Positions 45,591-57,753 of a stretch of DNA of 64,000 nucleotides are shown here, piece by piece. The notes beneath the pieces are model-generated. The model was not told the DNA's origin. It saw nothing but the letters and a program-made list of their open reading frames with translations, and did not search any database. The position numbers and the translations under genes are program-made. Each line of letters begins with the position of its first letter. Position 1 is the stretch's first letter. Source of the stretch: Trichoderma breve. Taxonomy: Eukaryota; Ascomycota; Sordariomycetes; Hypocreales; Hypocreaceae. The DNA lies in NCBI RefSeq assembly GCF_028502605.1, contig NC_079233.1:1736001-1800000 (forward strand), written 5' to 3'.

Positions 45591-48419
45591 GCTTTCTAAT
45601 ACCCGGGTTGCATTGGGATTTATGGGATTATCATCGGTGTTTTAAGGGTTCAGGGCATGGCAAAAAATGAATGAATTTCCAGCACAGTTGTGTATCCCAA
45701 AACATGATGGTTCCAGGTACACGCGTGAAATGAGTGATGCAGTAACATGAATGACAAGAGGTTCACGAGAGAGAGTCGTAGCCACCTGCCGCAAAATGAG
45801 TAAGCTGTGACCTTGACCCAAAAAGGCTCTCAATGCCAGGACAGGCCCATTACTACAAGGCATTACTAAAGTCTTGTCCCGTATATGGACGTGTCTAGCA
45901 AGAATAAGGGGCGGCCCGATGGAGTTTTGAAAATAATGGCCTTTCTCAGGTAAAGGGGCGACGGTGAATGACAACACCTTGCTCTTTTCATGAACTCCGT
46001 TGGCTTTTGACAGAGGTTATTTAGACGGAGAGTAATCTTGGACAGCATTCACGGTCACCGTCGCATAGGTAATACTCGTCTGCGTGGTGTTGACATAAGT
46101 TCCCTGCCTCTGGGAGATTAAGCTAAGACGAGGCTCAGGGCAGACGCATGGTTGGCTCTTGATACGGTGGGAAAAGACTAATATCTCGTAACGGCCGGCC
46201 GCCAAGAGACCGCTGCTGTCGGAGGAGTGAGGGAAAAGTGGTTGGGAAAAATTCCAAGTACATCACCAGTGAGTGTGTGACGTTCGCCGGCCTGCACTCT
46301 GTTGGTTGGAATATCCATCCCCGGTCCCGGGTTCGGTTATCAACGCTCAACCGACGGAGTGGTTTGGTCTAGTCTGCTTTTGACGATTGAGTAATTATCC
46401 AAGATTGGCTGTGCATGCGAGAACTTGTCCATGGACTGCAGGAAACACTGCTGCATCGGGTCTCCCGGAGAGTCTGGCCACAGACAACGGAGCCCCATAT
46501 TGGGCATTCGTCGAGAACTAGTTTTGGAAGCTGGCGAGGAGAAAGCAGGAAACAACCTGTGAGCAGAGGCTAAAGACCTGGTCTCTGCAGTTCTAGTCGC
46601 AATGCACCGGAACGGTGTCATGGACCATCCGGACCCAGAAGCCAAAGCCGGCGATGAAATCGCTGGAGCATGGAGAATCAGTAGGCAAACCCACCAGCTA
46701 GAGCGATGTGATGATGCTAAAGCACCCGGATGAGAGAGTTGCTTAAACGGAGTACGTAGTCATGTAGCGCAAGTCTAGCATACTGAACTGAGTCCTGGAG
46801 AAGGGTGGGTTCTTGGGGGCCAAAAGCTGGCACCTCGCCGGACCAGGGATCCAGATGCTAAAGATTGTGACGGCCACAGTCCCACAGGCCGGCCACAGTG
46901 TGCGCGAAAAGACACATGTACCTGGCAGGCCTGGCGCAAGTACTGCTCTAGTGCGAACCAGCACCAAAATGCCGCGAGATGGGGCCGGCCAGGGACTCCT
47001 TACAAGCCGCCGTCCCACTTGGCAAGCGGTGCTTGATGCTATCGGGAATGGACTCGTTTTTAGATGCCCATTGTATCAGTCAGCACTCGTGCCTGGGGGC
47101 ATGCAAGGGACCGTGGAAATAGATGCATCTTCTCTCCAAAGGGAACCCTGCTTTGGCCAAGCGACCACATGTCTCCCTTGGAGGCTTCTAGGATGCAAGG
47201 GGAGCCCTAGAGAGAGAAAACCAGCTTCGATAGTACCGTACTAGCATGGTGCAAGTGCTATTCAGACTGAGGCCATGGGCTCGGTAGCCGGCGCGATTGA
47301 TATTGATTTGACGGGCCCGTAAGTGCATGTCGACGACAATCATTTCCTGTTCCATATTGAGTGAAATCGAACGATCTGTGCAGCAAGACATGCAGGGAGC
47401 CGCTGCATCTGGTTTAAATCACAGTGACAGGTCTGATATCATTGTGAAAATCAAAGCAAGATTGGCGGGTAGCAAATCCTTCCGCAGCCACAGCACTCTG
47501 GCCAAAACAAAAGGGAAAAGAAAAAAACAAATCCAATCTCCGGTGCTAGTACTTTGCATTACTTCGGATGCATCAGTGGCTCCGTATTTGATATTTCTCA
47601 GCACATTTGTGTTCTAGGCGTACTTGTAAGCCAAGCTGCATGCAAGGAGTTTTTACCCGAGGGGAAAAGACAAACTGCACTCGTAATACTTCGTACCTGC
47701 ATTCACCACTCGTAGTCCGCTCTGTATGGACCCTGCAATATGGAGCTACGTACCTTAGGATCCATTGAGTTCTGACCGATGCAACCATGAGGAGCACTGA
47801 GGATGGAGTATGGACACTCACCGTGCACTAGGTAGGAGCCAAGGGGACTGCTTCGGTACCGCAGAGTGGCCGAGAGAAGGCGAAGAAGAAGAAAAAGCTG
47901 GGGAATGTCTCGGCCAATCCGTTAGAGCCATCCCAAGACAAGGATTACTTTTTGCGGCCCGTCATGACCCATTTTCCTTTTCTTTCTTCTTCTTGTCTTG
48001 TTTTCTCGCGCTCGGCCTTTTGATCGCCGATGAATTCAGACTAGAAGCAGGCAGTTGTACAAATGCCATGCTGGTTTAAACGCTTGAAAAGGGCGTCGGC
48101 TCCGGGCCTGTGGGGACTCTTGCAGCGCGATTGAGAGTCGATCCGGAGAGGGACTGGACTGGCACTGGTATTTGATGCAACCTAACACCTTGCATTGGAA
48201 ACTCCACTGGTGTTTTATGTTTTTGTTTTACCTGCTGCGGCCGAAACGAGACGCTTCCAAGCTTGCTGCGTTGCTATTTTCAACGACTTCTGCAGCTGCT
48301 AACCACTGCGACCTGTATCAGCCCCGAGCAGGGATTCTCCAAGCCTTAGACGTTTCTTACCGTTGCATCGCGGAGATTTTAACAGAGACGAGCCAACAGA
48401 TAGAAAAAAAGAGGCGAAA
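45591..48419. other. gene-poor region upstream of the monooxygenase
   Basis: These 2.8 kb contain no recognisable gene. The first few hundred bases are eL8 3' flank. The open frames (for example 46813-47244 plus) show no motifs or splice-supported extensions. A CGGAGTA word occurs at 46748. Confidence 0.5.
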
Positions 48420-50631
48420 ATGGTCATCAGCACCGACAGCGCCGGCCCCGAGGCCAGTGCGCCCGGAAGCGCCAAGCCGGTCGTCCTCATCATCGGCGCC
48501 GGCGTCAGTGGGCTGCTGCTCGCCCAGCATCTCAAGCGCGAGGGCGTCTCGTACCGCATCTTCGAGCGGGATGCCGATTTGGCGACTCGCGGCGCCGGCT
48601 GGGGCTTGACACTGCACTGGTCTCTCACGGCGCTGCAGAGCCTGTTGCCGTCGGGGCTGGCGGAGCGCATTTGCGACGAGTCCAGCGTGGATCGATGGGC
48701 GGATCGGCGTGGTGAGCTGTCGAGATTCCCCTTCTTCGATCTTGACAGCGGAGAGCTCAAGACGCAGACGCCGGGAGCGGTCAAGAGCGCGAGGGTTCGT
48801 GTGACTCGGCAGAGGTTGCGGAAGTTGTTGGCAGAGGGGATTGAGATTGAGGTAAGCCGCAAGTCGGGCGTTGTTGCCATTGATGCCCTCGATCATTCTT
48901 TCCCTCAATGTCTATGCCATCCCACTTTCCTCGTGCAGGTTCAAATTTACGCCAGCATTGGATCTACAGTTCCCTTCTTTTCCTTTTTCTTCTTCCAATC
49001 TTTTCTACTACTCGTCTATTCTCTTAATGGATTGCTTCAAATCTTTTCCTTCATTCCATGGCGCACTTCCGCTGACAATCTCAACTCAAGTGGGGGAAAA
49101 CTCTCCGCGAGTTCCATACCAGCGACAACGGCACAGTCAGCGTCTCTTTTGAAGATGGCACCTCATGCACCGGGACGCTGTTGGTCGCATGCGATGGAGG
49201 CCAATCGCGCGTGCGCCGCGCTCTGTTCCCTGACCAGACAAACCTGATGCTGCAGTTGCCTGTGCGGACCATGGGCGTCAAGATGCTGTTGACGGCGGAG
49301 CAGATCGAGCCGATCCGGAAACTAGATCTGTTTTTCCTCCAAGGTGCATCGCCAACCAACGATTCCTTCATGTACATCAGCGGTGAGTCGCGCAAGCACC
49401 CGTTTTCTGTTCTTTGTTCTTGATTTCTTCTTCTTTTCTCTCTTCATTTCTTTCCATCATAGCAGCAGAGCGCATCTGCATTATTCTGCTTTGTGGCATT
49501 GTCTCGTTGTCTTCGGTCGATCTTTGGTGCTGTTAGGGCTTCGGCCCGCCCTGAGCATCTTGTTCTGTGGAGCTCCAGATACGGAGCACATGCACGTATC
49601 GTACCCATCACCAGGTACGGAGCTCAGGCGGGAGCGGCGGCCGCCGTCGCGGATCTGGCGATCACCCCTCCCGTGGTGGCAACTGTAAGATTCAGACGAT
49701 GAGAAGTGACAAGACGCTTTAAAGATGTGCATCTGCTGCGAAACTGGCCAAGGCTTAAAAAAAAAAAAAAAGGGAATTGTTGCATTTGCTAACGCATTGC
49801 TTTGCACTCGATTTCTAGTCCTCGATGTTCCCGGAAACCAGGCCGACAGCGACCCCAATGTGTTCAGCTGCCAGCTGCATTGCTCGTGGCCATATCCGGG
49901 CAGCGGAGCGCCGCTAGACGTCCCGGCCACCAACAAGGAACGGTGCGAGCTGCTGCGTGCCTTTGCAAAAACTTGGTCCGACCCTTTCCGGTCTCTTGTT
50001 TTGAACAATGTGCATGCCGACACGGAAATCAAGCGCCTGGATGTGCTTGACTGGGCACCGCCCATAGGCTTGCACTCGAATGGCCAAGTGGTGTTGATGG
50101 GCGATGCGTTCCATCTAATGTCCATGTGTAAGTTGTTTCCTGGAGATAGTATTTTCTGCTTCCTCAAAATTTCCCGATCCTTGATGTGTTTTTGCCCGGA
50201 TTGTTTTCTAGTACTCTTCCGAATTACCCTCGGCAGTTCGGAGTAGATTGGCGACACTGGCTTACTCTGCCCTAGACCGTGGCGAAGGCGCCAACCATGC
50301 CATCGTCGACGTGCTCGACTTTGCGACGCAGGTAGTCCCGCTACTGGCGCTCAATCGCGACGACTTCAGCTCAAGGACGGACTCGCAAGTGCCTACCCAT
50401 CAGAGTCAAGGTCCGGATTTCCGGCAGGCTCTGCGCCAGGCGCTAGATGCCTATGAAGACGCCGTCGTCTCTCGTGCCCGGCCAGGGGTACTGGCCTCAC
50501 GCAGGGCTTGCTTAGACGCGCACGCCTTTTCCAGGCTGTTTGGAGAGGCAGCGACCGGCGTCAGCCCGTTGCTCAGCAAGCGCGAGATGATGCTTCAGTT
50601 TGACGACGAGTCGACGGAGCTAATCAAGTAG
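48420..50631 (+). CDS. FAD-dependent monooxygenase (salicylate hydroxylase-like)
   Basis: Four exons (48420-48851, 49091-49382, 49819-50127, 50276-50631) join in frame to 462 aa. The N-terminal FAD-binding fold is PVVLIIGAGVSGLLLAQHL, with GAGVSG at 26-31, then YRIFERD. CDGGQSRVR (the DG motif) lies in exon 2. GDAFHLMSM at 336-344 joins YRGEGANHAIVDVLDF, the second FAD motif, across the last intron; this splice is what proves the model. The family hydroxylates aromatic or polyketide substrates with NAD(P)H and oxygen; the substrate here is unknown. There is no signal peptide or membrane segment. Introns are unusually long for this window (239, 436 and 148 nt). The ATG at 48420 is the first in frame. 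Confidence 0.87.
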
Positions 50632-51911
50632 TTGTAGCTTAGTACATCAGCTCTCCAGAGCAATGTCCTGTTATACGAGCAAATACAGCAAACCACTCAA
50701 CTAGTCATGTCCGATCCCTACGCCTCAATTCGCCCTTGATGCCTGGTTCGTGGCGCAATGCACAGCTGAGGTGTTTTATCACTCATAATTACCTACCTAC
50801 CCATTGGCCTACGTACCTGGACATCGGCGGGCCAGCCAAAAGCCAATAGGCCTCTCTTCCGGGACTTCTTCCAGGGACTTTCCATCCATGGATGTTAATG
50901 TTAGTCAAATATCCACCTGCGGAACGGAGTGTTGCGGAGCAGAACGAAAGAAAAGGGAAAGGCAAGACGAGAGAGGCCCCTCCCACGCATCTAAACAAAG
51001 CATCTGCAGGGAGCAATCAGCTCAGTACGGACATCGTCCCATGGCCTGATTTCCTCAGCAGAAGCGACGGGAGCAGGGCAGCACATGGTTAATTTAATCA
51101 GCCCAAACAAAGCTCGTTAAAGCGTGGGCTGGATCCCGTCTCCTGGATCCCCGCGCTATCACCACCCCAGCCTAGCGCCCTGCTCCGTCGCCAAATTCTA
51201 GATCCCCCTATGCAAGAAACCTGCCGGGAAGAGGATCCGAAACGAGAACGGAATCCCCCCGAACGTATGGAGCACACAGAGTCCGAGTGCTGTACTCGTA
51301 CTCCGTAAATGACCCTTTCTTTCTTTTCTTTTTTTGCTGTCTGGCTTTTTCCTATAGGTCAATTCAATAGGCCCGTTGTTAGCGAGAGAGCGAGGGAGCG
51401 AACCACCCCTCGGTATCATCGCCCGTTGCGGTAAGGCCGTTTGTGACGATTTGAATCTTGAGGCTGGAAAGGTTCCAAATATTGATTATTCTCATGCGTT
51501 TTGACGACTTTGTTATTTACATAATCTAACAAAGGGAGTCTATGATGGTTCCGCGGCTGAAGCCTTGTTAAGATTTGGAAAAAAAAAAGAAGAGGAGACA
51601 TGTACCAAGAGTAAAATGACAAATCGTTTCAAGTTGTAGTACTATTCAAAGCCATAGCATTCATTGCCTCTGAGGCTATCCTAAACCCAATTGCTCCAGT
51701 GATTTTTTTTGGTACTCCCCTAGTAAACACCTCGCGAGAAGCAAGAAGAGATATATGGATAAAAATAAAAGCCCACCCAAAGCGTAACAAACGTTCCATA
51801 ATATAGAAGTAAAATAAAAGTATCAAATACTAAACAGGAATCATATCTTTTAGGCAACAAAGGAAAGTAAACAAAGGGAAAAGCAGCAAGCCTGCTATAA
51901 AGCATCATGGT
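50632..51911. other. convergent intergenic region
   Basis: This 1.3 kb lies between the monooxygenase and the membrane-protein gene and is AT-rich towards 51600-51900. TACTCCGTA occurs at 51299-51307. No gene is recognised. Confidence 0.5.
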
Positions 51912-53131
51912 CTAAACGTTATCTTCGAAACTGTCGTTACGCCGTCTAGGTTGGTTGCGATCATCGTCGACTCGTACGCTGTATGTAATGGACTTCATGA
52001 TGCCACTGTTCTGAAGAATGTTTTCCTCGCTCGATGACTTTGCAACAGTCATCACGCCCTTATCGTTGTCGTGATCTTGGCTGGCGGTCACATCGCTGAG
52101 CTTAAAGTGCTCGCCCTTGGGACCTCCTCGACTGTTCTGATGAGATGATCCGTTGTTGTACGAGTTCTTTGTGCGGTATTCCTTGGCCTTTCGCATAAAG
52201 ACCGGTGCCAAGAACGGCAGGGATGAAACCATGTTCTGAAATAATGAGTTAGGTGCGTGCATGCAGAGCAAATAAGGAGATAACTTACGCCAACATTGAA
52301 CTCAATGGTACCCCAAAGGACAAGCATTGTGGAGTTGCCATCCCCGTTGGAAATTCGGTTAATCTGTGTATATCTCAGGATAGAACAGATTGTGGTGAAT
52401 AGACCAAGCAAGAAGATGGCAATAAGGCCGACTTTCTTGCTTGTCTGGATGTTGAGCTTGAGGAGAACTGGCAGAGGCAGAATGGCAACAATGATATCGG
52501 AAACAATGGTGACAACAGCATAGCCTGTGAATGAAGGTCCAGCCGCCAAGCAAGTTCCGGCTTTCAGGGGGTTCCAAGACTTATCAACAGGGTGACAGGC
52601 CAAGATGAGGGAGAGGGCGCAGCCAAGATGCGCCAGAAAGACCAGCAGGATGGTACCAAAGACAACGTAGCGATACGTCTTTTGGTCTGTCCCCTTGAGG
52701 AGCCGCAAATAGCTGATGAGGAGTGCAATCTTGAAAAAGCTGATTCCGATTTGGTAAATGGGTCGTCCTGCATAATTGACTCTGGTGTAAGGAATCAGAT
52801 TCGCCGGAGGTCGGTCCTTGATAGGCAGTCCCAATCCATATCTTGTTTCTGTGTATCGTGTCAATGCCTACTCATGACTTTGGAACTGACCAATAGTATG
52901 CAATGGTGTTGACTTACGGACAATGCAGAGAATCGAATAGATGAGAGCAAACACCACGGATAGAAGAGACATCCAGTCATCACTAGCAAGACCGCGTGCT
53001 TTGAAGCGTATCCAAAGACGGGTACCAACGACGGCGATGGACACCACCGAAAGAACGACGCAAATGGCAATGATGGTCGGATATTGAGACTCATCGTTTA
53101 TAGCCTCCGTGGCATTTAAGACCCAACCCAT
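51912..53131 (-). CDS. fungal rhodopsin-domain integral membrane protein
   Basis: Three exons (53131-52918, 52848-52289, 52235-51912) join in frame to 365 aa. The start MGWVLNATEAIND precedes about seven hydrophobic segments. The family signs are TRLWIRFKARGLASDDW after helix 1, TRYGLGLPI, then YQIGISFFKIALLISYLRL. A loop with CHPVDKSWNP and GTCLAAG holds two conserved Cys. GYAVVTIVSDIIVAILPLPV and SILRYTQINRI follow. The cytoplasmic tail is hydrophilic, with Ser/Asp/Arg-rich ends (MKSITYSVRVDDD). This is the large fungus-specific rhodopsin-domain family that includes SAT4/PTH11-like relatives. Ligand and role are unknown. A cysteine-rich CFEM domain, present in some relatives, is absent. Confidence 0.88.
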
Positions 53132-56100
53132 TGTGGAAGATGTTGGAGATGTTGTTGGTAATTGATCGATCAAGCCAAGCTGAGGTTGTTGGTGGCTGAA
53201 CCAGGGACCACGGTTGCCATGCAAAGTGGCGCTCAGGCAGTGGGAGAGGCTCGGCGACGAGGATACGAGCTGCAGAAGAAAGAGGGCGGGGAACAGTTAT
53301 GTCCACGTCCAGCGCCAAGCCAAGTCGACAGTCAGTATATGTTAAACTGTCACTGTACAATTAATTGTAAGACGTAAAGAAAGGTCAAGAAAAAAAAGAG
53401 GATCGATATAAGCGGGACCGAAGGGGAGGACGGCCCCCAAGGGAAATATATGAAAATAGGAATGAGAGCGTGTTCGAGGCCAGAAGCCGGGAAGGGTGAA
53501 AATGTGTCGGACGATGAATGGATCCGAACTAGCAGACGCGAGGTGTGTCTTAGATAGGGTTTCTTTTCCCTTCGGTCAGCATCAAACTGGGACACGAGAC
53601 TCCCGCCTGGGACCCTTGGGAGGTTCGCTTTCTCAAGTCCTCGGCCTCAATGCGACCATTTCGGTTGAATACGGTGCATTGAGTATCCTTATCCGTACGT
53701 CAGACCCAGGATGCTCGTCCCTAATGGTCAAGCGTGGCGTTAGACGATGGCAGGTCTCGTCTCTCGCATGAAGTGCTAGTCGATCCCTACTTGTAACATG
53801 GAGTGGTAGGGACAGATTGGACCGAGCAGAAATGGATGGACCCTGCTGAAGAGAGCACAGGTCACAGTGGACTTGGGGCCAATGGTGCATGACGTTTCCA
53901 AAAGTCGCCCTGCATCCCCTGCAGCGAATACCACGTATTCTTTGCTGTTTGGGGCGAGTCGGGCCCGGGAGACAATGCTACGATGCCGTCTCGCATTAAA
54001 TTAGCAGCAGCATCTTGGCTATCGCTTCAAGAAGGGATTGGCTGGAAATCCTACGCCGTTATCCGTGGAAAAAAGTCCATATCCTTTACCTGAGCCAGGA
54101 TGCTCAAATACGCATCTCACCTCATGGCGAGCAGGGGAACGGATGCGCGGTAGCACCCCTGCCCTTGCCCTTGGCTGTACCCATAAGACTTGGGTTCTGT
54201 ACATGCCAGAACAGTGGTCGTACTGTGAGGGCGTGGCTTGGGACGGCGCGCGGTTGGCGTAGTGATCTTCGCCAGTCAAAATCCACTTCCTAGCAAAGGC
54301 TTTTGCTCTTGACAGTGACCGGGCCGCCGCTAACAAGCTCCAGTTCCCTTGCCGTCCAGAGAGGCGCCTGTGACAGCGCTCAACATCTGCCATGGGATAG
54401 CGTGTGTCTCGGCGAAGCGGCTGTCGCTGGGCGTTACACAGCAGCAGGAATACTAGTGTTCGCCTGACGCTGACTATCGGTCTGAGACAGGCTATTAATG
54501 GGAGCGGCTTCAGCGTCGTCCGAGACACCGGATGCCTAGCCACAACTGTCAAGGAATGGCGCCATCACTTATGATGTCGCTGCTAGTCGATCAAGGAGAC
54601 AAGAGAAGAGAAGAGATTTCTTATGGCAGTAGCTCTGCTCGTACGGGTACTCGCCCTCCATTTCTGGCATACAATGCGCTGCTAAGCGTCCATTCTCAGG
54701 GCCTGCTCTCTCTGGTCTGCTAGCCTTAGAAGATCACTGGGGCGATTTGGTGGGCCTTGCTCATCGGTAGCACAGTTTTGGCATCTTGCTGCCGAGATGA
54801 TCCGGCTGACGAAAGGATACTTGCGAGTTCAGAAGAGTAATGAAATCCAGTTTTTGTACAGAGTAGGCATCGTCATGTTGGCTCAGGGGCAGCTGAAATA
54901 ACGGGAAAGGAGACAGAAACAGGAATCGTCGCTGCGGTGGCGGCGTCGAGATGGAGACGTACAGCCGCACAGGTCTAAGTCCAAATTCAAGGGCGTGCGG
55001 ATGAGGTGAGGCCCCAGCTCCGAAGGGACGAGTAAAAGCCGACGATGGAGATTTTGGTGAAGGAGAAAAAAAAAAAGATTAGAATGTGGAGTGGCCGAGG
55101 GTTTGGGCGAATAGCGTCTGGATGAGCACAGATCAAATACGAGTACCCAGGTACAGTACGTACCACTGGGTTACTGCCGGCGAAACCACCTACCAAGTGA
55201 GGAAGGAAGGGACAATAATTCTGCCGAATACCAGTTGCCAACTGTGGCAGTGATTAACTGAGCTGCCAAAATGAATGAAAGTTGAGACGCCAGAGATCGG
55301 CGACGGAAATAGTCGAGGAGCTGGAGGGGAGCAGCGACAGAAATGGCCCCCAAAACGTGGGCGATTCGGCGATCTAATGGGAACCGGTACGATGCCCGAG
55401 CAGTTCGATATATTAACAGACGAAGCTACGTGGTGTTATTCCCTGGTCAAACCGCCCAGCCAACGCCGTTCTTGCGGGTGCGTCTAACACTTGATAGTTC
55501 CGTTGCACCAACAGTGCTGTGCTCTGTAGTACGGAGTGCCTGTATGTACGGAGTCCCGAGTACAGCTAAGTGTGTTAGGTAGGGTATCTGGTTACTTGAC
55601 ACCTGGGCTGCTTGTACAGCATCTATGGATGGACTAACAAGGTGCCTCGTTGGTGCTAATGCACCAGCTCACCATATCAAGCAAGTTCCTGCGGAGGCCA
55701 CGCAGGCACTCAACGGATTGACGCACATGGTATGGAGTACATGCAAACCCAACGTGTCTGCTGCTTAAACGATGTATCAGGTGCAGCTGCAGGCCAGACC
55801 ACGCGAGACAGAGTGTGTACATGCTCCATCTGGGAGTCGAGATGAAATCACGGAAATGCTCGAAAAATTCAGCTTTTCTGTCCTTGTGTGAGCTTGTGAT
55901 TGTGGCGTCTCGATGGGGAACAGCAACAGCCTCAGGGGATCCAGCCGCGGAGCGGGTCGGGGCGGTGGGGGAGAAATACCTTGCCCTGAAAGATATGGAC
56001 CTATGCTGTAGCATGGACCTCAACTGTTATAGTGCTGAGGGCTTGAGGACAGCTTGAGCCACAGCTGGAGGTCTCGTGTACAGGTGCAAACCACTGGAGC

Positions 56101-57753
56101 ACTAAGCAGGACCACAACTGCTAAACCCTCTAGCTGCGGACGACTGCCGGGCCCCAGTTCAGCATCAAACACTATTACGATACGGGACCACCAAAATGGC
56201 CTCCGTCCAGCGGGACCGTCGATTCGGCCATCGTACGAGACGATCACTCAACGTTACTCGAGTCAATCTCCCGGCCCCCGTCGATTCATGCTCGATGCGT
56301 GTGCAACGCGATGCCTGAGAGGCGATGCTCCGTTGCACGGCCAAAAGACCGCAGACAGACTAGACGATGGCTGCCATTGTTGCTGCGCGAAAAGGCCTTG
56401 CATCGAAGGCGTCGACGGCGTAATTTGCCCCTGCAAACCCGTCGGAAATGCGTCGTGCCCCTTGGCCAATCCTTCCTGAACCACGCTGAGTTCTGTGAGG
56501 CCGCTTGGCTGCTTTCAGCACAGCAGACAGACGATGTGCGATCGCGGCATCGCTTCCGCCTCCACAAGCTCGCCAACTTCTCACCCCCCTTGCAATGTCC
56601 GGCCTTGGCTACTTGGCGCTGGCCTTGCTGCTAGGCCTTGCTATTAGGCCCTGTCCTCTGAGGCACTGGTCTGGTATGATTGTGAATCCCCCGAGGGGAA
56701 AATCGGAAAATGGGGAAGCGGTCGGCTGTTTCTTTTTGCAGGTGCTGGCAATGCCTTCGGAGATTTCGCCCATCAGCAAATATTGGATGACGGTATCAAT
56801 GCCTTGGAGCCGCGGCGACTCTTCTGGACTGCTTCTAAGACCAGTTAGCAACACTTGACATTGCACCGAAGGGAAAGACGCGGCTTTGACAGGCCAGCTG
56901 CAGGGCAACCCACCCATTGTGACCATCCCTTTGGGTCGAGACAGTTCCCTCTTCTCCGGTTAGACGGTACTGATCCCCCGTTGCTAGCACCGCTGAAGAG
57001 ACCACTTGTCTTGTCCTTTTCCCACCTCTCGTCTCCCTGCCTGTGATTTTTTGGCCTTTTCACTAGCATTAGCACTATTTTCTATCCTTTTGCTCCTTCT
57101 TACGAGTCACCTTCAGGTGGTTGACGGCCTGCACTAGGGCCGCTGCTTTATGGGTCCGTCTGGTCCAACATCCCTGGACTTGCATCCGAACCTTGCTTTA
57201 ACCATCACTGCGGCCCCTCGTGGCACCGCTGCAATCAAGCAAATCCGCCCAATTGCCTTGTGCGCTGAAGTGCTCGTATCTCCCTCCCTCTACCAGAGCT
57301 ACGATACCGACGCCGTACCGTAGCTGGTCAGCTTCAGAGTGGCCAAAGACCCTGGCTCTGTCCTGCCAGGTCCCCTCCTTACACATCCTCATTGGGAGTC
57401 CATAAATCTTCTTATTACTACGTACGGCATCCTCCCCCTTCCCACGTCGTATTTGAACTGCCATTCCTGGCTCGAGGTGTTGATCTCTTCGCATCCAACG
57501 CCGATCGTCCTGGTTTGGGAGAGAGATTTTGTTCCACGTCAATCTCACACACCCTGTTCGATTTTTTCCTCTTTATTCACTCCCTCGTTGGCAGTCAGAC
57601 TCATCACGTCACTTCCCCCAGTCTTCTCCCCCATCGAATCTACTGTACACTTACTGTACACTTTGCGCTTCTCGTCGGATCCGAATACACGGCCATAGCT
57701 CTTTCTTGGAGTGTTGACTCGTGAGTCGAGAGCTGCGAGGGCAAATCGCAAAG
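53132..57753. other. 4.6-kb region without recognisable genes
   Basis: This is the longest empty stretch of the window. Several 60-180 codon frames occur on both strands (54019-54552 minus, 55634-56023 minus, 56054-56479 plus), but none has a domain, repeat or plausible splice extension. TACGGAGT words lie at 55530 and 55547. The part near 57430-57750 is pyrimidine-rich and is probably the transporter leader. Confidence 0.5.

Noticed and set aside
47861..47880. tRNA A-box-like GCAGAGTGGCCGAGAG
   Set aside because: No B-box or cloverleaf partner sequence within range.
54019..54552. 177-codon minus-strand frame in the gene-poor region
   Set aside because: Composition is Arg/Ser/Pro-rich as in random GC-rich frames, with no domain; shorter frames overlap it on the other strand.
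56054..56634. Overlapping frames on both strands that might be a decayed gene
   Set aside because: No frame shows family resemblance and no GT-AG joins give a sensible protein.
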